Shown piece by piece: positions 46,793-54,624 of a stretch of DNA of 64,000 nucleotides. The DNA comes from Ruegeria sp. HKCCD7303. Its GTDB lineage: Bacteria > Pseudomonadota > Alphaproteobacteria > Rhodobacterales > Rhodobacteraceae. The notes beneath the pieces are model-generated. The model had not been told where the DNA came from. It did no database searches and was given only the letters and a program-made list of their open reading frames with translations. Location of the stretch: NCBI RefSeq assembly GCF_013111185.1, contig NZ_WVRE01000008.1, positions 1 through 64,000 of the forward strand, given 5' to 3'. A program made the translations under genes and the position numbers. Position 1 is the first letter of the stretch, and each line of letters begins with the position of its first letter.

Positions 46793-47896
46793 TTAAAACG
46801 ACGCAACAGGGGTGCCAAATTGGCTTTCATCAGGCACCACGCCCAGCCCCGGCCCGGTTGGCAACGCAATATGCCCGCCTTTGATCTGGATACCATTTTC
46901 GGGATCATAGTTGCCTTCGATATAAGGTGCGGCAAGCCAGACGCCTTCCAGCAGATCGGGCCGAACCGTTGCACCGACATGAGTACAGGCAGCGGCGATG
47001 ATGTCCCCACCCCAGCTGTCATCGCAGGTGTGCGGAAGGTTTCGGGCTTCGCAAATGTCGCGGAAAGCGCGCATGGGGTTCAACCCGCCGATCCGAGTGA
47101 CTTTCATCCCGAACCCATCGACCAGACCGGTCCCTGCTGCTGAGATCACAGTGTTCAGACTGGTGCTGTTTTCGTCCATGTAAATGCCGTGCGTGACCTG
47201 AGGTCGGATCTTCTGCAAATCCTCAATGGTGTTGCAGGGCTGTTCCATGATGAACGGAATTTCAGGGCATTCGCGGCTGACGCGCAAAGCGTCGCGCGTG
47301 GTCCAGCCCCGATTGCCGTCCACGGCCAGACGCGTACCCGACCCTTTGACAACCTCCCAGACCTTGCGGATGGTTTCGATGTCGATCTCGACCGGGCGGC
47401 CCCCGACCTTGATCTGCAATCGCGGGTAGCCTTCGGCCATTTTCTCGGCTGCCAGTCGGGCAATATCGTCAGGCGCACCAACGCCAGTGGCATAGTAGGA
47501 TGGGACTTTGTCAGTTGTTGCACCACCCAGCAGGTCGCTGACAGGCACGCCCAAGTGTTTACCCAGCACATCGTGAACCGCAATATCGACAGCCGCTTTG
47601 GCATATGTGTGCCCGTTCAGCAGCCCATCCATCCGGCGATGCAGTGTCAGCGGCAGTGCTTCGGTGCCGATCAAGCCCGGGGCCATTTCGATCAAAGCTG
47701 CACGGGCGCCTTTTGCGTGCGCCTCAGCATATGTCGGGCCAACTGGGCAGGTCTCGCCCCAGCCGATCAATCCGTTATCGGCAACGACTTTGACCAGAGT
47801 GGTATCAAGCGACCAGACCTGTGCATTGGCCATGGTGTAGGGTCCGTTTTTGACCGGCAGGTCGTGGCTGTAGATATGGAGTTCGGCGATCTTCAT
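46793..47896 (-). CDS. Enolase-superfamily protein, HpbD / cis-3-hydroxyproline dehydratase-like
   Basis: The protein has 367 residues from the ATG at 47896. Start, [13 protein letters not shown] and the motifs [18 protein letters not shown] (catalytic Lys), DGNRGW (metal Asp), EQPCNT (metal Glu), YMDENST (metal Asp) and [12 protein letters not shown] (second Lys) match my memory of hydroxyproline betaine 2-epimerase HpbD of Pelagibaca and related 3-hydroxyproline dehydratases. Both active-site lysines are kept. The neighbours fit a proline-betaine or hydroxyproline route. A terminator separates it from the MttB gene. Confidence 0.87.
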   Translation of the reverse strand: MKIAELHIYSHDLPVKNGPYTMANAQVWSLDTTLVKVVADNGLIGWGETCPVGPTYAEAHAKGARAALIEMAPGLIGTEALPLTLHRRMDGLLNGHTYAKAAVDIAVHDVLGKHLGVPVSDLLGGATTDKVPSYYATGVGAPDDIARLAAEKMAEGYPRLQIKVGGRPVEIDIETIRKVWEVVKGSGTRLAVDGNRGWTTRDALRVSRECPEIPFIMEQPCNTIEDLQKIRPQVTHGIYMDENSTSLNTVISAAGTGLVDGFGMKVTRIGGLNPMRAFRDICEARNLPHTCDDSWGGDIIAAACTHVGATVRPDLLEGVWLAAPYIEGNYDPENGIQIKGGHIALPTGPGLGVVPDESQFGTPVASF

Positions 47897-47918
47897 GCTG
47901 CTCTGCTTGTCCTGAACG

Positions 47919-47950
47919 AAAAAAGGGCCCACCCGGATTGCGGGCGGGCC
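47919..47950 (-). terminator. Rho-independent terminator after the MttB-family gene
   Basis: On the minus strand, GGCCCGCCCG and CGGGTGGGCC form a GC-rich stem with one mismatch around CAATC-type loop bases, followed by C and a run of six T. It lies between the MttB stop and the enolase start. Confidence 0.75.
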
Positions 47951-47967
47951 AGTACGGGGAGATTGTA

Positions 47968-49515
47968 TCAGTAGGTCTGGTTCAACTCATCCGCCGCCGG
48001 GATTTCCCTTTCGCGGCGCGCGATATAGTCCAGAAGCGCTTCGTTTTTGGCTTCGTCCAGTTTTGGCTCTTGGTACTCGGCCAGTAGTTTTCGCGCGTGC
48101 TTCAAGGCGCGTTCTGTGATTTCCACTTCGCCCTCAGCCACCCATTGTTCGATCGAGTTGTTGTCAAAGAGTTCAGGCATAAAGAACGCCGTCTGGAAAT
48201 TGTCCTGCGTGTGCGGGTGGCCAAGGTAGTGACCACCAGGGCCTACATCCGGAACCGCGGCAAGCGCCTGATCGAAATCGTGCCACTTCGGGCCTTCCGC
48301 CATGCGGTAAGCCATCGCGCATTGTTCGGCATCCACCACGAACTTGGCAACTGAACAGTGCATGCCCGCCTCATTCCAGCCTGCCGAATGCCAGATATAG
48401 TTGGCTCCGGCATGGATCACCGCGCTGAGCGTTGTGGCGGATTCGTATCCCGCTTGCGCGTCAAACGTTTTGGCGCCGCCCAGCGTGTTCGAAGTGCGCC
48501 ATGGCACGTCGTAATACCGCGCCATCTGGCCGATCATGAAATTCATCAGGCTGATTTCAGGCGTGCCCGCCATGGGCGCACCGGATTTCATCGACACGGT
48601 CGACAGGTAGTGCCCCCAGATCGCAGGTGCGCCCTTGCGGATCACCTGTGTGTAGGCCAGCGCCGACAACGCCTCGGCTGTCAGCTGCGCTACGGTCGCG
48701 GGGACCGAAGCGGGTGTGTTCGCGCCACCCAAAACGAAGGGCGAGCACAAAACTGGCTGGTTGCGTCGGCTAAAGGCGCGCATCGCGCCCAGCATGGTTT
48801 CATCCCACACCAAAGGGCTGTTGCCGTTGCAGTTGCCGGTGGTGACAGGATGGTCGTCGATAAAGCCTTCGCCGAACAGGATATCGCACATATCCATCAC
48901 ATCCTCGGCGTTCTTAGGCGATGTCGTCATGCCCATGAAAGTCTTGTCCGAGTATTTCATCGAAGAATATGTGATGCGCAGGTGCCGCTGGCTGATCGGG
49001 TGATCATAAGGCTCGACAATATGGTGGGCCGAGCTGTGTAGTGCAGGCATCATGTGCGACAGCTTGTGGAACATCGCCAGATCATCCAGCGTCGGATTCC
49101 GCCGCACGTCATCCAGATCGCGCAGGAAAGGCGCGCCGGTCATTGGCACAAAGATCGAATGTTTGCCGCCCAGTGCAAGGTTCTTTTGCGGGTCACGCGC
49201 ATGATAGGTGAACTGCGATGGAATGGTCGAGATCAGCTCGCGTACCATGTTGCGGTCCAGATAGACCAACTCTCCGACAACCTTGGCTCCGGCTGTCTTC
49301 CAGTCTTCCAGCGCGATGGGGTCGCGGAATTGAACACCGACATTTTCCAGAATATCCATTGCCGCGTTGTCGATACGTTCGACCTGGCTTTCGTCCATGA
49401 CTTCGCAAACGGGAATGCCTCGGGTCAAACCCGGCAGCATGGCAAAGTTTGGAGCAGTACGTTGGGCGCGACGGGCAGAGCGTCCACCGGACCGCGCGGC
49501 AGTGCGAGTAGTCAA
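47968..49515 (-). CDS. Trimethylamine methyltransferase (MttB) superfamily protein, non-pyrrolysine type
   Basis: The protein has 515 residues when started at the TTG of 49515, which has GGAGGA at good spacing; a TTG at 49530 is upstream of that site. The reading frame is uninterrupted, so no amber/pyrrolysine codon is used, as in MtgB, MtpB and other quaternary-amine demethylases. Recognisable segments include [37 protein letters not shown] and [14 protein letters not shown]. These proteins pass a methyl group from a betaine to a corrinoid protein; no corrinoid partner gene is in the window. Roseobacters often carry several such genes. Confidence 0.9.
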   Translation of the reverse strand: MTTRTAARSGGRSARRAQRTAPNFAMLPGLTRGIPVCEVMDESQVERIDNAAMDILENVGVQFRDPIALEDWKTAGAKVVGELVYLDRNMVRELISTIPSQFTYHARDPQKNLALGGKHSIFVPMTGAPFLRDLDDVRRNPTLDDLAMFHKLSHMMPALHSSAHHIVEPYDHPISQRHLRITYSSMKYSDKTFMGMTTSPKNAEDVMDMCDILFGEGFIDDHPVTTGNCNGNSPLVWDETMLGAMRAFSRRNQPVLCSPFVLGGANTPASVPATVAQLTAEALSALAYTQVIRKGAPAIWGHYLSTVSMKSGAPMAGTPEISLMNFMIGQMARYYDVPWRTSNTLGGAKTFDAQAGYESATTLSAVIHAGANYIWHSAGWNEAGMHCSVAKFVVDAEQCAMAYRMAEGPKWHDFDQALAAVPDVGPGGHYLGHPHTQDNFQTAFFMPELFDNNSIEQWVAEGEVEITERALKHARKLLAEYQEPKLDEAKNEALLDYIARREREIPAADELNQTY

Positions 49516-49744
49516 AGGGCAATCCTCCAATTTTCAATCATACTGGCGGATTCGCGGAGCGATCACCTCTCTGATTGCGATATGTGCTTGCAGGAAGCGA
49601 CACGGGCCACATCGCGGGATTTTCGCGCTTGCACTGCGCAAATGAACCCTTGGTTACCTTTCGTTAAGTAACCTGCTTCACTGTCAATCAGGTGCATACA
49701 TCTGCAACACGTACCCGTATGGTTGTTTCAGGAGGGGCGCAGAA

Positions 49745-51214
49745 ATGCACCACAAAACAGAGATGCTCATCATTGGCGCCGGGTTTTCAGGGCTGACCAT
49801 GGCGCTTGAGGCGCGCAAACGTGGGCTCTCCGATCTTGCGATTCTGGAAAAGGCAGATGATATCGGCGGCACGTGGCGCGAAAACACATATCCCGGCGTG
49901 GCCTGCGATGTGCCTTCACATCTATATTCTATGGCGACCCACCCTAATCCCCATTGGAGCCGCGCTTATGCCGGAGGCGCTGAAATTCAGGCTTACCTGA
50001 AGGGCGTCGCGCAGCACGAGGGATTGTATGACCTCTGCCATTTCGGCCAGGAACTGAAAGCGGCCAAGTGGGACGGCGCGCGCTGGCAAGTGGAAACCAT
50101 GGACGGGCAAAGTTGGTCGGCGCGGTTTCTGGTCTCGGCCATTGGGGCGTTGCATCACCCCAGCATTCCCGATCTTCCCGGCGCGGACGGTTTTCCTGGG
50201 CCATGCTTCCATTCGGCTCAATGGGATCACGACGTTGATCTGACCGGCAAACGAGTGGCCGTTGTGGGCACCGGGGCGTCGGCGGTTCAGTTCGTGCCAG
50301 AGATTGCCAAACTTGCCCGCCACGTGACTATCTTTCAGCGCAGTGCGCCTTATGTCATGCCGCGCCCGGACGGCCCAATTGCGCCCTGGGTGCGCAAGCT
50401 ATATGCCCACCTTCCCTTACTGCCGCGTATCCGGCGCAAACTGATTTTCATGTTTTTCGAGTTCCGACACCGGGTGTTCAGGGGCGAGGAACGGGCGATG
50501 AACTTTGCCCTTAAGATGTGGCGTAAATCGCTGGAAGGGGCGATAATCGACCCCGAAGAACGGCGCATTCTGACACCCGACTATCAGATTGGTTGCAAAC
50601 GTATCCTTAGCTCGAACGACTGGTACCCAACCCTGGCCCGCGACAATGTCAGTGTCGTGCCACAGGGCGTTGCCCGTATCGATAGGGATACGCTCATCAC
50701 GTCAGACGGCACCAAAGTCCAAGCTGATGCCCTGATCTGGGGCACCGGATTTCATGTGACCAATGTTGTCGAGCGATTGGACATCACAGGTTCCGGTGGC
50801 CTGACACTGCGAACGGCCTGGGCTGACGGCATGAATGCAAATCTGGGCACAGCGATTGCGGGCTTTCCAAATTTCTTTATTCTTCTGGGCCCGCATACCG
50901 GTCTTGGCCACAACTCGGTCGTGCTGATGATCGAGGCGCAGGTTGGACATATCGGTCGCGTCCTAAGCGAGATGCAGCGCAAAGGGATTGCCGCGATCAC
51001 ACCTGATGCAAAGAAACAAGCGGGTTTCACCCAAGAGATGCAGGACCGTCACGCCGACAGTGTCTGGCAGACGGGGGGGTGTACATCCTGGTACATTGAC
51101 GAAGACGGCAGGAACACGACGTTATGGCCCGGGACTGTTGGTGAATATCAAGCGCGTATGGCACAGTCGGGATTGGAACAATACACTACCGTCGGACAGG
51201 AGACAGCTAGATGA
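49745..51214 (+). CDS. Baeyer-Villiger-type flavin monooxygenase
   Basis: The protein has 489 residues. The FAD motif (LIIGAGFSGLTMALEARKRG), NADP motif (VAVVGTGASAVQFVPEIA) and the intervening fingerprint FPGPCFHSAQWD (FxGxxxHxxxWD) are all present, the defining set for type I Baeyer-Villiger monooxygenases. They insert oxygen next to a carbonyl to give esters or lactones, using NADPH. The alpha/beta hydrolase gene overlaps the stop as ATGA, a natural ester-hydrolysing partner. The ketone substrate is unknown. Confidence 0.92.
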   Translation: MHHKTEMLIIGAGFSGLTMALEARKRGLSDLAILEKADDIGGTWRENTYPGVACDVPSHLYSMATHPNPHWSRAYAGGAEIQAYLKGVAQHEGLYDLCHFGQELKAAKWDGARWQVETMDGQSWSARFLVSAIGALHHPSIPDLPGADGFPGPCFHSAQWDHDVDLTGKRVAVVGTGASAVQFVPEIAKLARHVTIFQRSAPYVMPRPDGPIAPWVRKLYAHLPLLPRIRRKLIFMFFEFRHRVFRGEERAMNFALKMWRKSLEGAIIDPEERRILTPDYQIGCKRILSSNDWYPTLARDNVSVVPQGVARIDRDTLITSDGTKVQADALIWGTGFHVTNVVERLDITGSGGLTLRTAWADGMNANLGTAIAGFPNFFILLGPHTGLGHNSVVLMIEAQVGHIGRVLSEMQRKGIAAITPDAKKQAGFTQEMQDRHADSVWQTGGCTSWYIDEDGRNTTLWPGTVGEYQARMAQSGLEQYTTVGQETAR

Positions 51215-52212
51215 CACTTATTCTAAGCCTGATTGCAGCCTGTATCGTCTTTCTTCTGGCCATGGCCGTTTGGACCCGGCGGTTGACCCGTCAGGGGCTG
51301 AGCACCGTACCACAAATGGGCCAGATCGTGCCCGTGCAGGGCGGCAGTATCCATTATGTTGAAAAGGGTGATCCTGACGCGCAAACGCTGGTCCTTGTAC
51401 ATGGTCTGGCGGGGCAATTACAGCATTTTACCTACGCCTTGGCCGATCAACTGGCCGAAGAATACCATGTCATTGCGCTGGATCGGCCAGGCTGCGGATA
51501 TTCTACCCGTGACACGGCAGAACTGGGGCAATTGCCGCAACAAGCCGCAATGATTGCCGAGTTTCTGGAGATAAAAGGCGTAGATCAAGCGGTTCTGGTC
51601 GGGCATTCACTGGGCGGCGCAGTGTCACTGGCGCTGGCACTGGACCACCCCGAACGCGTATCAGGTCTTGCATTGCTGGCGCCTCTGACGCACAGGCTGC
51701 CTGAAACGCCGGTGATCTTTAAGCCGCTCGATATCCGATCCGGATGGCTGCGCAGCCTGATTGCAAATACGATTGCGGTGCCTATGGCCGCGAAAACTGC
51801 ACCCTACAGCCTGGGCGTAGCGTTTGGCCCTGAAACCGCACCAGATGACTTTCTGGATCGTGCGGGCGGCGCGCTTGGGTTGCGCCCCTCGGCGTTTGTT
51901 ACGGCCTCGCAAGACGTTGCCGGGTTGGACGCAAGTTGCGACGCGCAGGTGTCCAGATACCCCGAGCTATCCGTGCCGGGCGGTATCTTGTATGGCCGCC
52001 AGGACGCACTCTTGTCCCCTGCCCTTCACGGCCCTCCGATGATCAAATTTGGTCTAAGCTATGAAGAGCTGGACGGGTTGGGACACATGATCCTGATCAC
52101 CGAGCCGGAAATCTGTGCCGCGTTTATTCGCCGGATGGTGGCGGAAACCAAATCACCGCAGACACCCCTGAAGGAACCAACCGCCGCGCCTGTGAAAGAA
52201 ATCCCTGGTTAG
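51211..52212 (+). CDS. Membrane-anchored alpha/beta hydrolase
   Basis: The protein has 333 residues. An N-terminal membrane segment (LILSLIAACIVFLLAMAVW) precedes the hydrolase fold (LVLVHGLAGQ oxyanion loop, GHSLGGAVSLALALDHPERV nucleophile elbow with Ser). Candidate acid and base are GRQDALLSP and LGHMILITEP. It is translationally coupled to the monooxygenase, so it probably hydrolyses that enzyme's ester or lactone product at the membrane. Confidence 0.9.
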   Translation: MTLILSLIAACIVFLLAMAVWTRRLTRQGLSTVPQMGQIVPVQGGSIHYVEKGDPDAQTLVLVHGLAGQLQHFTYALADQLAEEYHVIALDRPGCGYSTRDTAELGQLPQQAAMIAEFLEIKGVDQAVLVGHSLGGAVSLALALDHPERVSGLALLAPLTHRLPETPVIFKPLDIRSGWLRSLIANTIAVPMAAKTAPYSLGVAFGPETAPDDFLDRAGGALGLRPSAFVTASQDVAGLDASCDAQVSRYPELSVPGGILYGRQDALLSPALHGPPMIKFGLSYEELDGLGHMILITEPEICAAFIRRMVAETKSPQTPLKEPTAAPVKEIPG

Positions 52213-52267
52213 GTTGATTTCCCTCTTGACCCTCCCCGGCCCCTCGCTTACATCGCCTCTCACTCAA

Positions 52268-52344
52268 GGCGGAGTAGCTCAGTTGGTTAGAGCAGCGGAA
52301 TCATAATCCGCGTGTCGGGGGTTCAAGTCCCTCCTCCGCTACCA
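52268..52344 (+). tRNA. tRNA-Met (anticodon CAT)
   Basis: Complete cloverleaf: GGCGGAG acceptor, D-arm TAGCTCAGTTGGTTAGAGC, anticodon stem GCGGA/TCCGC around ATCATAA, T-loop GGTTCAAGTCC and encoded CCA. It has the form of elongator Met tRNA; a CAT anticodon could also be tRNA-Ile2, but the body fits Met. The recombinase gene of the neighbouring element ends inside it. Confidence 0.92.
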
Positions 52345-53915
52345 CCAAACCCCCCACCTTTTTGGAACGGTTTGAAACCAAGGCGCTAAGGCGGCCCTTC
52401 ACCTCGACAGGCACGCCGTCTTCCTCGGTCGGAGACACAACGATCTCCGAAATCAAGCCGCGCACCGCATCACGTGCTTTTGGATTCGGATTGCCGTTAT
52501 GCGCCTGCATAGAAGAGATCATTTCATCCAGTGCCGTGACATACTTGGAAGCTGTCGCTGGATTGAACTCGAACGCCCGCTCCTTCTCGTCAAAGCTGGC
52601 CAACACATCCATGGCAACCGAAGCGCGTTCTTTGGCCTCAGTCAACTTTGCCTCTCCTTCGACTCCTTCAAGAATACCCATCTCGAAAAGTTCGATACGA
52701 CGCGATAGCAGCTTGTTGGCTTCTGCTACCGTGCGTTCAAGTTTCTTCCTGTCTGGTTTGCCGGCTGCGTTGAGTTCGCGACGTTCTTCATTGTAGGCAC
52801 GGATGAATTCATTGATGTAGGTTGGCGTCGACAGCTCTTTTCTTAGTTCGGCCAGCAGGGCGCTTTCGATCTTGTCGAGGCGAACCTTCCCATTATTGTT
52901 GCATGAGCCACTCTCTTTAGCCGCAGAGCAACGAATCCGGATAGCACTGCCCTTTCGGTCATGAATAGACATGCCACCACCGCAGCAACCGCACCTAAGC
53001 AGGCCCGAGAAAGGACGCAAGGGTTTGCGAGTCGACTTTCCGGAGCGCTTATTTTCGGACTGCTTGGCCAACCGTTTCTGAACCGCATCCCACAGTTCCT
53101 CATCGATTAAACGTAGATGCGGAACCTCTGCATACTTCCAGTCTTCGGCCGGCTTTTCGCGGCTGACTCTTTTTCCTGTTGTCGGATCGCGCACCATCTT
53201 GACGCGATCCCAGACGAGGATGCCCGCGTAGAGTGAGTTGCGGAGGATTCCATAAGCGCGCTTCTTATTGCCGTTCAGCGTGGAAGCGTTCCACTTTGAC
53301 CCACGTGGCGGCAACTCACCCTGAGCGTTGAGATCATGAGCAATATCTCGCGGGGAGGCTCCTTTAGAGTAGGCCAAAAAAATTCGGCGTATAACTTTCG
53401 CTTCGTGTGCTTCGATCTGAAGCTCACCGGGTTTCCCCGATATGGGTGAGTAGCCATAAGCCTTGCCGCCGGCACTCAAACCCTTGGCAATGTTGCCTGA
53501 CATTCCGCGATGAACTTTTTTCACGGAGGTCCTTAAGGAACATCGTACCATAAAGGCCGCGGAAACCGATTTGAAGCTCGGACTGAACCCCTTCACTGGC
53601 AGAGATGATATCGACGCCTGCGAAGCTAAGCTGCTTTTGCACATACTGAAGATCTCCGATATCTCGGCTAATTCGGTCGACGCATTCGACAACCAATGCA
53701 TCAATTTCGCCAGCTCTCGCTGCTTCGAGAAGATTGGCAAGGCCAACTCGCCCGACCAGGGTCGCGGATGACATGGCCTTGTCTTCAAAAACTTGGACTA
53801 ATCGGTATTTCTCGCGTCTCAGGTAGCTTCGGCAAAGCTCCACCTGATCTTCAATGGAGCGCTCCGATTGGAGCGTGGTCGAATAGCGGGCGTAGATCGC
53901 AGCGCGGCGTTGCAT
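52301..53915 (-). pseudogene. Large serine recombinase, frameshifted
   Basis: The resolvase domain (from the ATG at 53915; YARYSTTLQSERSIEDQ with the nucleophile Ser) runs to LREK, where the frame changes. The other frame continues VHRGMSGNIAKGLSAGGKAYGY, a recombinase domain, a zinc ribbon (CGCCGG), a coiled coil and the tail EEGLEPPTRGL, which is encoded by the tRNA-Met gene itself. The break lies in a run of six A (plus strand T at 53526-53531); five A would give LREKVHRG. Full length would be about 537 residues. It may be a dead gene, a reading error or slippage-controlled. Confidence 0.85.
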
Positions 53916-54076
53916 TCTCTCGAGTTCCTCGCGTCTTGTTGTGCTGCCGCCCGGGCCAATTCCCGGACGAGCTCAAGCAAACCAACATCTGGCGTCGGGT
54001 TTTGCTTTGCTGCTGGGGACTTGGTGATCTCTTCACAAATCGAAAAATCGGTTTGGATCGTTTTTTGAACTGTCAT
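53819..54076 (-). CDS. Small helical hypothetical protein overlapping the recombinase start
   Basis: The protein has 85 residues from the ATG at 54076. The middle part LLELVRELARAAAQQDA is amphipathic helix; the last 30 residues overlap the first 97 bases of the recombinase gene in another frame and read as a basic, Pro-rich tail. I do not recognise a family. It precedes the recombinase in the same direction, so it could be a recombination directionality factor, but that is a guess. Confidence 0.5.
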   Translation of the reverse strand: MTVQKTIQTDFSICEEITKSPAAKQNPTPDVGLLELVRELARAAAQQDARNSRECNAALRSTPAIRPRSNRSAPLKIRWSFAEAT

Positions 54077-54153
54077 AGTGCTCGCTTTATGTTTCAACGA
54101 GCGTGAGATCGGTCTCTTTTAGAAAATTTAGAAACGCAGTTTTATCCGAACGG

Positions 54154-54180
54154 TTCGGAGAGCGAGAAACGCTCTCCGAA
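54154..54180. repeat. Perfect 11-base inverted repeat
   Basis: TTCGGAGAGCG and CGCTCTCCGAA flank AGAAA. It lies between two minus-strand genes of the element. No T run follows on the minus strand, so it is not a classic terminator. It could be a recombinase or regulator site, or a weak terminator. Confidence 0.65.
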
Positions 54181-54189
54181 AGCTGCAGG

Positions 54190-54624
54190 CTAAGTCTGCG
54201 CTTCAGCGATCACTCGGCGTGTTATTCGGTCGGCCCGGCGCAGATTCTGGATGAGTTGAAGACGCCTGCGAAGCGTTACCAGAGGTTCAACCGTACGGTT
54301 CAATTCGGCTGCCCGATTTGTCAGCCGCTTGTTGATCCAGGCACCGCCAGGGCAATGCTCGTGTGCAATCACCTCGCTCACCCATCCGGCTTCTATCTCA
54401 ACCAGAACAGGCTGGAGCAGAGATTCGAGGTCTTCGAGATCGCGATCACCGAACATTTCACCCGCACGGAGGCGTGAGCCAAATCGATAGGCTATGCGCG
54501 CGCCACTGGGCTCCAGATTGTCTATCAGCATGTCGAGTGCCTTCGACGCCGAGGGCACCATGTTGAGCGCTTCGAGGATCGCGGCCTCGATCGGCAATAG
54601 CTGCTGTGCGATGCTATCATACAT
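54190..54624 (-). CDS. Hypothetical helical protein of the mobilizable element
   Basis: The protein has 144 residues from the ATG at 54624, overlapping the stop of the Rep gene by eight bases; the open frame upstream is a shadow of that gene. Helices dominate: LLPIEAAILEALNMVPSASK, DRDLEDLESLLQPVLVEIEA and LTNRAAELNRTVEPLVTLRR. No family is recognised. Tight coupling to the Rep/PemK-like gene makes it a possible partner, such as an antitoxin, which would need testing. Confidence 0.6.
   Translation of the reverse strand: MYDSIAQQLLPIEAAILEALNMVPSASKALDMLIDNLEPSGARIAYRFGSRLRAGEMFGDRDLEDLESLLQPVLVEIEAGWVSEVIAHEHCPGGAWINKRLTNRAAELNRTVEPLVTLRRRLQLIQNLRRADRITRRVIAEAQT

Noticed and set aside
47968-49515. 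Pyrrolysine-containing trimethylamine methyltransferase
   Set aside because: The frame has no internal amber codon and no Pyl machinery is nearby, so the non-Pyl branch is the better call.
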